Part shown: positions 45,119 to 52,554 of the stretch, piece after piece
Layout: every line of letters starts with the position of its first letter
Position numbering within the stretch: the first letter of the stretch is position 1
Assembly (NCBI RefSeq): GCF_009797935.1
Contig: NZ_VOLC01000001.1
Span: forward strand, 62,001 to 126,000
Direction: 5' to 3'
Source of the DNA: Lunatibacter salilacus
Lineage (GTDB): Bacteria > Bacteroidota > Bacteroidia > Cytophagales > Cyclobacteriaceae
DNA length: 64,000 nucleotides
The notes under the pieces: generated by a model
Told to the model about the DNA's origin: nothing
Databases searched by the model: none
Seen by the model: only the letters and a program-made list of their open reading frames with translations
Program-made: the position numbers and the translations under genes

Positions 45119-45330
45119 TTGCTTAGCTTTAGACTTTGCTTTACCTCCTCCCAAGAATAAGTCTTCGTCTCACCCTTTTCATATAAATCTAAACGCCTAT
45201 CAATTTCTTTTTTCTGAGCTTCAGTAAATTCTATTTCAGTTTCTTCCGGCAAAGTATCCCAGATAGCTTCTACCAAGAAAATCCTTTCAGCTACACTGAG
45301 CTTTAAAATATCTTTTAGTATCGTTTCCAT
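45115..45330 (-). CDS. Antitoxin of the addiction-module component family (CHP02574-like)
   Basis: 71 residues from METILKDILKLSVAERIFLVEAIW. The N-terminal helix pattern LSVAERIFLVEAIWDTL and the C-terminal SWEEVKQSL are the hallmarks of this small antitoxin family, which pairs with RelE/ParE toxins. It is acidic in the middle (PEETEIEFTEAQKKEID). It precedes the toxin with a four-base ATGA overlap, giving tight translational coupling. It should wrap the toxin and bind the operator just upstream. Confidence 0.9.
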   Translation of the reverse strand: METILKDILKLSVAERIFLVEAIWDTLPEETEIEFTEAQKKEIDRRLDLYEKGETKTYSWEEVKQSLKLSK

Positions 45331-45333
45331 AGA

Positions 45334-45382
45334 TAAAGATAACAATTTTCCTGACTTTCTGATTCACTGCTTTGAATGAATC
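45334..45382 (-). promoter_or_regulatory. Promoter and operator of the ParE-type module
   Basis: On the minus strand TATCTTTA (45341-45334) is seven of eight bases of TAnnTTTG, four bases before the ATG. Upstream lies GATTCA-N10-TGAATC (45361-45382), a perfect 6-bp inverted repeat at the right distance for an autoregulatory operator. Confidence 0.5.
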
Positions 45383-45481
45383 GTTAAAAACGGCATGGTT
45401 TAGAACTTTTATTCCAAGTTATCTGAACCCCTTTCTAAACTTATTTCCTTCTATCCTCCGGTCCGGAATGCTTGTTTCCGG

Positions 45482-45765
45482 CAAAACTTGTCCCGGCTTT
45501 TCCGGATTGCGCAGATTATCACGTAAAGAGATCTGCGAAAATCAACGGGATCTGCGGGAGATTCTTTTTCCCGCGGATTTCGCAGATGTGCGCAGAAAGA
45601 CATCCTGCGGAAATCAGCCAAACTTCACTCATTCAGAGGATGTGGGAGCTAATTCTAATGTCTACAAAAATTTGTCGTCAGCCATTGCAAATGGCATTTA
45701 GGGAATTTCGATTTTAATGAAAATTGCTGATAAAAAGGTGTAGTGGATACTACACCTAGACAGAG
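45482..45765. repeat. Dispersed repeat copy B (long form)
   Basis: About 284 bases sharing long blocks with copies A and D. It contains the GCCATTGCAAATGGC palindrome (45680-45694) and the hairpin GGTGTAGT-GGAT-ACTACACC (45737-45756). The TCTGCGG/CCGCGGA-type blocks occur twice within it. No transposase gene is inside. Confidence 0.8.
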
Positions 45766-45863
45766 TAATTCCCCAATATAAGTCATAATTTTGCCATTCT
45801 ACAATACATCCGACATCCGTTTCAAAATGCTTCTTCAACTATACCACCCGTAGCAGGATTTCT

Positions 45864-45958
45864 TACCACGGATTGCGCAGTTATACTCAGCATTACACCA
45901 ACGATAGAAATCAGCGACATCCCGAAAAACCGGGACAAATTCTGCGAGACCTTAGTTC
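45864..45958. repeat. Partial repeat copy C
   Basis: It carries only the GGATTGCGCAG, AAATCAGCG and TTCTGCG blocks of the family, in a diverged form. It lies between copy B and the HigBA pair. Confidence 0.5.
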
Positions 45959-45979
45959 TTCTTCACAGATTAAAAATAT

Positions 45980-46447
45980 CTAATGCAATAAGGCAGTCTT
46001 AGAGCCGGAATAATATTCTTTTATTGATGCATTACTTAGGAGCTTTTCTAAGATTTCCGGTTCCAGTTGTATATCCATATTACCTGCAATCAAAGATTCA
46101 AAAGGTATTCCCAAATATTTATTTAATAAAACTATCATTTTAAGAGTCAATGCACGCTTCCTATTCAATATCTCCGACACTCTAGTTTTTCCTCCCAATA
46201 ATGGCGCTAAATCCACTTGCTTTAAACTCATCTGATCCATTCTAAACTTAATTGCTTCTATTGGATCCGGCGCACCAACTGGATAGTGTTCTTGCTCATA
46301 TTTCTCCACAAGCAATGACAAGAGCTCCAATTCTTCACCCGCCGGACTATCAGGCTCAATAGCCTTCTCCGTACTGTGAATCAATGTGTAGATTCTATCA
46401 CAAGCATCGTCATATTCCTGTTCCGTCTTAAGTATTTTGATTTTCAT
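45980..46447 (-). CDS. higA: HigA-type antitoxin (XRE helix-turn-helix)
   Basis: 155 residues from MKIKILKTEQEYDDACDRI, a start that lies inside the 3' end of the toxin gene. The N-terminal half is the acidic HigA-like region (EEYEQEHYPVG-type), and the HTH follows: FRMDQMSLKQVDLAPLLGGKTRVSEILNRKRALTLKMI. This is the usual layout of HigA antitoxins of the long form. It should bind HigB and repress the operon at the palindrome upstream of higB. The toxin-first order (higB before higA) is the family norm. Confidence 0.9.
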   Translation of the reverse strand: MKIKILKTEQEYDDACDRIYTLIHSTEKAIEPDSPAGEELELLSLLVEKYEQEHYPVGAPDPIEAIKFRMDQMSLKQVDLAPLLGGKTRVSEILNRKRALTLKMIVLLNKYLGIPFESLIAGNMDIQLEPEILEKLLSNASIKEYYSGSKTALLH

Positions 46448-46748
46448 ATCGTACTGTGGTTGCGTCAATTTTATCATATGCTGCATGAGTTCCAAACCAA
46501 ATAACAAAAACTATCCTTAATTTGTATTCTACTTCAACGATCAAACGAAAGTCATTACCTTTTATATTGAAAACTACTCTCTTTGAACCTATGATACTGG
46601 CATTGCCATATTTCTCTTTTAATTCACTTGAGTTTTTCCAAGAGGAAGACCTGACTTCATAAATCCAAGCCTTCAAAGATTCTTCGGCCTTTTGGTATTT
46701 GCTCTGCTTGCAATACTCAGTCAGCGTTTTCTCTTTAATGATCCTCAT
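46428..46748 (-). CDS. higB: HigB-type mRNA interferase toxin
   Basis: 106 residues from MRIIKEKTLTEYCKQ. The HigB features are AEESLKAWIYEVRSSSWKNSSELKEKYGNASIIGSKRVVFNIKGNDFRLIVEV and the end VFVIWFGTHAAYDKID. The family cleaves mRNA at the ribosome. The gene overlaps the antitoxin start by 20 bases, giving coupling. The -7 box and operator lie within 42 bases upstream. Confidence 0.92.
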   Translation of the reverse strand: MRIIKEKTLTEYCKQSKYQKAEESLKAWIYEVRSSSWKNSSELKEKYGNASIIGSKRVVFNIKGNDFRLIVEVEYKLRIVFVIWFGTHAAYDKIDATTVRYENQNT

Positions 46749-46754
46749 ACGCTT

Positions 46755-46789
46755 CAAAGATAACAATAGTTACCTTAATTGGTAACTAT
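46755..46789 (-). promoter_or_regulatory. higBA promoter with overlapping palindromic operator
   Basis: ATAGTTACC-TTAATT-GGTAACTAT (46766-46789) is a perfect 9-bp inverted repeat. Next to it, on the minus strand, TATCTTTG (46762-46755) matches the TAnnTTTG box, six bases before the higB ATG. The palindrome covers the -33 region, the expected place for autorepression by HigA. Confidence 0.75.
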
Positions 46790-46929
46790 TTATGTTTTTA
46801 TTTTGAGAATGAATTCAAAAGGCTGGTTAAAAAAATCAAAAACAATCCCTTAGTAGTTCCAGCCCTGTTCCAAATTTCACTTGAGATGTACGGTCGAAAC
46901 TATACGTATACCTAGATATCTTTTTTGCG

Positions 46930-47216
46930 AAAATGAACGCAGAAAATTCTCACTCAGCGGAGATCTGCGATATCTGCGGGAACTACTCGAACCAACCCAA
47001 CTTCGTCCATTCAGAGGTTGTGGGGGCTTATTTTTAATGCCAACGAATATTTGTCACAAGCCATTGCAAATGGCATTTAGCAAATTCCAACTCCAATGGA
47101 GATTGCTGATAGAAAGGTGTAGTGGATACTACACCTAGAGAGAGATGGTTTTCCCGCAGATTGCGCATATGTACGCAGAAAAACATCAGCGAAAATCAGC
47201 GCAATCTGCGGGACCC
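46930..47216. repeat. Dispersed repeat copy D (long form)
   Basis: It shares with copy B the GAGGTTGTGGG, GCCATTGCAAATGGC (47060-47074) and AGGTGTAGT-GGAT-ACTACACCT (47115-47136) elements and the outer CCCGCAGATTGCGC and AATCTGCGGGA blocks. Orientation is the same as copies A and B. Confidence 0.8.
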
Positions 47217-47255
47217 TTTTAGAAACCTTTGATTTCCTACCAGACCCCCAATACC

Positions 47256-48458
47256 CTACTCATTATACCTCAGAATCTTCTTAGGATTAACCACGATATA
47301 TTTAATCGACTTTTCATTTTTATCCGGATGAAAGGAATAAGTCAAATGCAGGTTGCCTCTACGGTCTTCAATTAAGCTAGGGTAGCTATGGCCGCCTTTA
47401 TCTTTATCCCCGTCCTCCAGGTATACTTTCCATTTCCAGGTTTCTCCCTCATCATCGGAAAGGTATAATGCAACCCTGTACCTGCCATCATCCACATCGT
47501 TTCCTAAAAATGCCCAATGACCGGAGCTTAGCACGTGCAATTCCACGCTCGCTGTATTTGGAATGTCTGTTTTTTCTGTGGCTGACCATGTATAGCCCTG
47601 ATCTTTAGAAATGCTTTTGTGTACCCGGGAAGGGGCGTCTCCGCTATCCCGCATATAGGCTACTATGTCTCCGTTTTCCCTCCTTGCAAAAGCGGGCTGA
47701 ATTGGTCCTCGCCCTACGATGGGTAAACTTGGCGTCCAGGTAATTCCGTCATCGTCTGAAATGGCTGCCATTGAGAAATTAAATCCATCAGAATAAAGCG
47801 GCAATAAAATCCGCCCATTCGGTAAAATCGAGGGCTTAATCCGGGTCATCCAGCCTATGCTGCTTTTTTTGCTGTCGCTGCTTGCGGCTATAATCATATC
47901 ATCATAGGAAGGCGCATATTCTGCCCAGCCCAATTGAGTGTCCGGAAGTTCCTTGAAACGCAGCTTAACTTCCTCCTCAAATTCCGCCCCTGGCTTTAAA
48001 AAGATATTATCCTGCCAATCCCAAATGGGTGCTCCCGCATTGGCATAGTTGGTGGACGTCCGAACCCGCAGGATGGATTGCTCCCATCGGTTTGCCTGTA
48101 CGGCGATCCATACCAAGAACAGCTTGCCTTCCCCATTTAAGAACAATACCGGATTGCAATCCGGAAGATGGGGTGTGTCTGCCATCAGAAAGGGACTTCC
48201 CCATTGGTTGTCCCGTCTTCTAAGTCTGGCTCCCATAATGCGTACATCATCGGCCGTACGCTCTCCGGAACCCTGAAACCAGGCTGCCAAAAAATCTCCA
48301 TTGGGCAGTTCTACCAAGGTGCTGCCATGGGCATGTTCCCCCTGAATAGGAAATATCAATAGCTCATTTTCTACCACATCCTCCTTAGGTACGATCTGGC
48401 CAATGGTTACATCTGCCGCAAAGTAAGCTAATGCAAAAAGTAAAAGAAATTGTTTCAT
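47256..48458 (-). CDS. Secreted Asp-box (sialidase-fold) protein, BNR family
   Basis: 400 residues from MKQFLLLFALAYFAADVTIG. I chose this start because it opens a signal peptide; an in-frame extension upstream only translates the repeated leader. Asp-boxes of type S-x-D-x-G-x-T-W are at SDDDGITW, SKDQGYTW and SDDEGETW. HGSTLVELPNGDFLAAWF occupies the place of the first sialidase strand but has no clear F/Y-R-I-P Arg, so sialidase activity is not assured. The fold is a six-bladed propeller. The partner genes are a YdjC-type deacetylase and a second Asp-box protein, which suggests breakdown of an acidic or N-acetylated glycan. Confidence 0.85.
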   Translation of the reverse strand: MKQFLLLFALAYFAADVTIGQIVPKEDVVENELLIFPIQGEHAHGSTLVELPNGDFLAAWFQGSGERTADDVRIMGARLRRRDNQWGSPFLMADTPHLPDCNPVLFLNGEGKLFLVWIAVQANRWEQSILRVRTSTNYANAGAPIWDWQDNIFLKPGAEFEEEVKLRFKELPDTQLGWAEYAPSYDDMIIAASSDSKKSSIGWMTRIKPSILPNGRILLPLYSDGFNFSMAAISDDDGITWTPSLPIVGRGPIQPAFARRENGDIVAYMRDSGDAPSRVHKSISKDQGYTWSATEKTDIPNTASVELHVLSSGHWAFLGNDVDDGRYRVALYLSDDEGETWKWKVYLEDGDKDKGGHSYPSLIEDRRGNLHLTYSFHPDKNEKSIKYIVVNPKKILRYNE

Positions 48459-48585
48459 ATGTTTATAATTGTCTGTTAAAGGCGATACCCTGTCCCGGTT
48501 TTCCGGTATAGCCTGCCCCATTCTCGGGAGAATCTCGCTTGGATAATCATCCCTGTGTGTGACGAACAACATGCTGGATTTTATG
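48459..48585 (-). repeat. Isolated copy of the 88-bp leader repeat, with an insertion
   Basis: The minus strand shares AATTATAAACA just before the start codon, GATGATTATC-x-AAGCGAGATTC, GTCACACA and CCAGCATG with the tandem units at 50811-51168, but a segment of about 35-40 bases is inserted. As in those units it ends four bases before a gene starting ATGAAACAA. Confidence 0.7.
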
Positions 48586-48629
48586 TAATTTTGTTTTTGT
48601 AAAAGGAAAGATCTAACTAGCTTGGGAAA

Positions 48630-49682
48630 CTACTTAACAGCCTGTCTCCGCTCCATCACTTCCTTCCAGGTAGTCAGCAATATTCCTTCTTGCTCAATAA
48701 ACGCTTTCAATTCCGGATCTACCATTGCTAACATATCGGCATAGCGGGAACCACCTGACCCGCTAATTCTTCCAAAAACTTCATTGTCCCCATTGCTATG
48801 GATAATGATCATCGCCAGCCCCGGCTCCATTTCGGTTAGTACTTCCTTGAACTGCTCTGTTTTATATTTCCCCCATTCTTCCGGAGTCGGGTCTCCATCG
48901 GGCTTCCATCCTCCACTCACCGAATGTAAATCATCCAAAACTGGCAACCCCAGACTCCATATCTTTTGCCCAATTGCAGGTGCTTGAATCATAAGGTCGT
49001 TTTTGGGAAGCTTCATGCCTGCCGTGTACTTGCCTTCTTTTTTCAAGCGTTTGATGACATTTTCATTCATCGACATGCCCAATAACTTTAGATTTGTGCC
49101 ACCGGGGAACATCACAGGGATTCCGTATTCGGCTCCAACCTTAATGTATCTTTCCATAAAAGGAGCATGGTAAAATAGGGTTCCCATATGACTGTCCAAA
49201 TGAGTGGGCTTCAAGCCCATGGCCATTGCCCGATCTATTTGGGCACGGATCTCAATCTCGATCTCGTCCGGTGACGCATTCTGGACCACTTCCTGTACCG
49301 AAGACCACAACGCACCTTCCTCATCGATCAGTGTGGGAACAACCTCCCGGCCGGCGACTGGATGCCAGCGGTAGGATCCCCACTCAGACGTAAGCGTGAG
49401 GTGGATACCGGCGTCCATGGGTTCGGTCAAAGCGTACTTGGTAAACGCCGCCGACCACGGGCACGGCATCATAATGCTGCAGGAGGTGGCCACCCCCTCT
49501 TCAATAGAGCGGATGGTTCCGGTATTCGACTCATACGACATTCCCGCATCATCCACGTGGAAAATCACCACTTTGGTACCGGACGGATAGCCCAGTTTTT
49601 CGGCATAGGTTTGGGTATTTTGGGCAATACTTGTATTTAAAATCCCCAAAGAAAGCAGCAATCCACTACAAAATTTTTTCAT
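48630..49682 (-). CDS. YdjC/ChbG-type carbohydrate deacetylase
   Basis: 350 residues with a signal peptide (FCSGLLLSLGILNTSIA). The YdjC family motifs are present: VVIFHVDDAGMSYESN with the catalytic Asp pair, AGIHLTLTSEWG, and THLDSHMGTLF with the metal His residues. ChbG removes acetyl groups from chito-oligosaccharide; this family acts on N-acetylated sugars. It is exported, unlike E. coli ChbG. It is flanked by the two Asp-box genes in the same direction (58- and 27-base gaps), which supports action on the same glycan. Confidence 0.9.
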   Translation of the reverse strand: MKKFCSGLLLSLGILNTSIAQNTQTYAEKLGYPSGTKVVIFHVDDAGMSYESNTGTIRSIEEGVATSCSIMMPCPWSAAFTKYALTEPMDAGIHLTLTSEWGSYRWHPVAGREVVPTLIDEEGALWSSVQEVVQNASPDEIEIEIRAQIDRAMAMGLKPTHLDSHMGTLFYHAPFMERYIKVGAEYGIPVMFPGGTNLKLLGMSMNENVIKRLKKEGKYTAGMKLPKNDLMIQAPAIGQKIWSLGLPVLDDLHSVSGGWKPDGDPTPEEWGKYKTEQFKEVLTEMEPGLAMIIIHSNGDNEVFGRISGSGGSRYADMLAMVDPELKAFIEQEGILLTTWKEVMERRQAVK

Positions 49683-49709
49683 TCTAACTGATATAACGGT
49701 TACCTAAAG

Positions 49710-50813
49710 TCAGAGTGATCTTTCGATCTCTCCTTTCCAAAACGCAATGCGCTGCCTATTCCACGTATAACAGGCCACTAATTTCCCGTCTTCATAGAAT
49801 ATAGCGGGATATGAAAGCTCATCATTCTCATTTTCACCCTTTTCGATATCGAACTTGACGGGCCATGTTTTTCCATTGTCTTCGGAAATGGCCACGGTGA
49901 TGGGATATCTTTTTCCCCAATTGCCGGATACAGGATTGAAAATTAAAGCAATTTTTTCCCCTCCAAGCGGAGCGATATCAATCCCGCTGTTGTTGTTTGG
50001 CAGATCCGTCTTTTCAATTTTGGACCAAGTTTTTCCATAATCCTCCGAATCGCTACGGCAGATTTGTCCTGTCGAGCTTCTCATCAGCATATGAACATGG
50101 CCGGGTTTGGATTCCCAAAGTGCAGGTTGGATAACGCCTTCGCCGGTAACCTCATTCCTGTCAAGCTCTAGTTTATCCGTAGCTGTCCAGGTTTTTCCTC
50201 CGTCCTCGCTTCGGTCTATAATCACATCCCATACTTTGTTGTCTTCCAGCGAAGCCGGTGCAAGCCAAGTTCCGTTTGACAGGACTAACATGTGGTTTCT
50301 CACCGGCCCACGGCCACCGGTATCACCCGGTACCAATTCCCGAGCATCAGACCAGGTTTTACCTTTGTCTGCCGAGTATTGTACCCAAGTTTCCCAGTCA
50401 TCGATTTCTTTCCCTACTTTGAAATAAAGATACATTTTTCCGTCGGGGGCGTTGAAAAGTACCGGGTTCCAGTGGGGGTCGTTTCGGATTTTGGCTACCA
50501 ACTTTGGTTCCGACCAATCATTTAACTTTCCTTGGGAAAGCCAAATCCCCACATCGTCATGCTTTTCATAGGAACCCGCAAACCAGGAAACCATATAGGT
50601 CCCGTCACCGACTGGGGCAATCGTCGAGGCATGACATTGCGCAAAGGGGCGGTCATCTCCGAAAATATGCTCGTATTCCAAGGTTTTTATTCCTGTTATC
50701 TTGGACTCAACCACTTGTCCCTGTTGTTGTGAAGATTCAGAACTTGAATTGCCACAGGATGTAGCTCCTAATATCATGGCAGTAGATAGTACAGCCAATA
50801 CAGTTTGTTTCAT
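49710..50813 (-). CDS. Lipoprotein with Asp-box (sialidase-fold) propeller
   Basis: 367 residues. The lipoprotein signal ends MILGATSC with Cys20 lipidated, followed by a Ser/Gln-rich linker. Four Asp-boxes are visible: SADKGKTW, SEDGGKTW, SEDYGKTW and SEDNGKTW. A strand HASTIAPVGDGTYMVSWFAG corresponds to the first blade; no F/Y-R-I-P motif is clear. It is probably a surface-tethered glycan-binding or hydrolysing protein and a distant paralogue of the Asp-box gene two positions downstream. Both start with MKQ and are preceded by the same repeated leader. Confidence 0.87.
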   Translation of the reverse strand: MKQTVLAVLSTAMILGATSCGNSSSESSQQQGQVVESKITGIKTLEYEHIFGDDRPFAQCHASTIAPVGDGTYMVSWFAGSYEKHDDVGIWLSQGKLNDWSEPKLVAKIRNDPHWNPVLFNAPDGKMYLYFKVGKEIDDWETWVQYSADKGKTWSDARELVPGDTGGRGPVRNHMLVLSNGTWLAPASLEDNKVWDVIIDRSEDGGKTWTATDKLELDRNEVTGEGVIQPALWESKPGHVHMLMRSSTGQICRSDSEDYGKTWSKIEKTDLPNNNSGIDIAPLGGEKIALIFNPVSGNWGKRYPITVAISEDNGKTWPVKFDIEKGENENDELSYPAIFYEDGKLVACYTWNRQRIAFWKGEIERSL

Positions 50814-51168
50814 GTGTCTATAATTTTTTTTCAGCGGTCACATGGAATCTCGCATGGTTGATAGTCATCCCAGTGTGTGACGGCTACGTCATGCTCGATT
50901 TCATCTGTTTATAATTGTTTTTTAATGGCCACATGGAATCTCGCTTTGATAATCATCCCACTGTGTGACGTTTTCGTCATGCTCGATTTCATGTGTTTAT
51001 AATTGTTTTTTAATGGTCACATGGAATCTCGCTTTGATAATCATCCCACTGTGTGACGTTTTCGTCATGCTCGATTTCATGTGTTTATAATTGTTTTTTA
51101 ATGGTCACATGGAATCTCGCTTTGATAATCATCCCTCCGTGTGAGGTTTTTCACATGCTCGATTTCAT
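50811..51168 (-). repeat. Four tandem 88-91-bp leader units
   Basis: Unit starts (plus-strand CAT) are at 50811, 50902, 50990, 51078 and end at 51166, giving periods of 91, 88, 88 and 88. The middle two units are nearly identical; the outer two have diverged. Each unit on the minus strand runs from an ATG through GTCACA...TGTGAC to TTATAAACAC. The array fills the whole gap between a phosphatase stop (TAATG overlap at 51168-51170) and the Asp-box gene start. Two units (starting 51080 and 50992) each contain an intact 27-codon frame beginning MKSSMTKTSHSG; the other two are cut by early stops. Confidence 0.9.
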
Positions 51169-52415
51169 TACTTTAAAAGCGGATTAGGTGGATAAGAATC
51201 GATAACGTTACCGTCTTCATCGACGGAAATAATATTAAAACTGCTTCCCTGAAGGGTAACTAGCGTAAAGGCACGAATGGAAATTGCTTTATCCAAATAC
51301 CAAGTAGTCTCGGGATCGTGAACTTCTCTAGGTCTGGTACCCCAAGAACCATCCCCTATGAAAACCACTCCATCTTTGTCCACTTGGTTATTTTTAATCG
51401 GAAAGGTGCGCTTATAGGCATGGTCATGATTTTCAAAGACCAACTTCACTCCTGCTTTTTCGATCAAGGGCAACCAATGCTCTCTTACCCTGGCTTGTGT
51501 GGTCCCGTTAAAATCCCTCACAGAAGGATAGGCAGGCACATGATGCATGGTAATAATTTGAGTTACGTCATCCCGAATACTAAGCTCTCTTTTAAACCAA
51601 TCCGTCTGGGGCCCAATAATGGGGTTGGAATGGTCGGAATCAAGCAGGAAAAAACTGAAGTACTTTCCAAAATCCAACACCCCATAGCCAGGCTGTCCTG
51701 GAAAAGCAAATAAGCCGTAGTAAAATGGCGACATTTTAGCGCGGTTTTCATCGTTAAAAATGATCTCTTCACCTTCTTCAAAAACAGCCTTTCGAACTTC
51801 ATGATTGCCTATTCCAAGTATTAGTGGGATGATTCTTCCATCTTCCCGAATCAACGTGTTCTTTACCGCATCAAACCACTGATACCACCGACCTACATTA
51901 GTGGAATCTCCGTTGGCATAGGCCAAGTCACCCCCAATCACTGCAAAATGCGGATCGAATTTCGCCACTTGGGTATTGGTTTTTTCCATAAACGCCTGAT
52001 CATGCATGGAATCCCCGCCAATGGCTATCCGGATTGACTCTTTGGCAATATCCGCAGGCATGGTGTTGAAATAATATTCCTTGTTCCTATCTCCAAACTT
52101 GATGCTGTATGAGGTGCCCGGTTTCAATCCTGATAGAGCAACCCTGTGAATTTTTCGCTCCGAATGGGGAAAAGGATTTACTTCGCTTTGGTGTTGGGCC
52201 CAGGTGTCCGTTCCCTGTTCTTGTACATGAAGAACTTCGGAAGTAGAAGATTCAAGGTGCCAATCAACCACCATTGAGGTGAGGGGGTCTTCTTTCCATG
52301 TCAAAAAAATCCCTGTGGGCTCCTGCTGTGCCGAGGCCGCAGAAATACTGAATACGGCTACTAAGTAGACCAAAAGGCAATATTTTTTCCAAAGTGCAAA
52401 TTGGATGTTTTTCAT
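51168..52415 (-). CDS. Purple-acid-phosphatase-like metallophosphoesterase
   Basis: 415 residues with a signal peptide (YCLLVYLVAVFSISAASA). An N-terminal fibronectin-III-like domain (GIFLTWKEDPLTSMVVDWHLE, ALSGLKPGTSYSIKFGD) precedes the metallophosphatase core: IAIGGDSMHD, IGGDLAYANGD, LGIGNHEVRK, ITMHHVPAY and FENHDHAYKR. That order matches purple acid phosphatase-like enzymes. It should dephosphorylate organic phosphates in the periplasm or outside. Its stop overlaps the first leader-repeat ATG as TAATG. Confidence 0.9.
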   Translation of the reverse strand: MKNIQFALWKKYCLLVYLVAVFSISAASAQQEPTGIFLTWKEDPLTSMVVDWHLESSTSEVLHVQEQGTDTWAQHQSEVNPFPHSERKIHRVALSGLKPGTSYSIKFGDRNKEYYFNTMPADIAKESIRIAIGGDSMHDQAFMEKTNTQVAKFDPHFAVIGGDLAYANGDSTNVGRWYQWFDAVKNTLIREDGRIIPLILGIGNHEVRKAVFEEGEEIIFNDENRAKMSPFYYGLFAFPGQPGYGVLDFGKYFSFFLLDSDHSNPIIGPQTDWFKRELSIRDDVTQIITMHHVPAYPSVRDFNGTTQARVREHWLPLIEKAGVKLVFENHDHAYKRTFPIKNNQVDKDGVVFIGDGSWGTRPREVHDPETTWYLDKAISIRAFTLVTLQGSSFNIISVDEDGNVIDSYPPNPLLK

Positions 52416-52511
52416 ACTATGTTATTTTGGCTAAGATCTTAGAGTAAAAGAAGCTGATCTTGTTTTTATTTTTTTTTAAGTAAATTGACTGGCTAATAGG
52501 GAAAGCTGATA

Positions 52512-52544
52512 ACAAAAAGACAGGGAGCAATAACGACCCCCTGC
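52512..52544 (-). terminator. Terminator after the alkaline phosphatase
   Basis: On the minus strand CAGGGGG pairs with CTCCCTG (one G-U) around a nine-base loop and is followed by TCTTTTT. It sits 11 bases after the stop codon at 52555. Confidence 0.75.
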
Positions 52545-52554
52545 TAAATCCAAT

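Noticed and set aside
44221-47216. A complete insertion sequence
   Set aside because: No transposase frame is present and no clear target-site duplication can be seen; only repeats with hairpins remain.
48459-48572. A 38-codon N-terminal extension of the Asp-box protein
   Set aside because: It translates the shared leader repeat, and the signal peptide begins at the internal Met (48458).
50811-51168. CRISPR-like array
   Set aside because: The repeats are 88 bp in direct contact with no unique spacers and no cas genes, so this is a tandem leader repeat.
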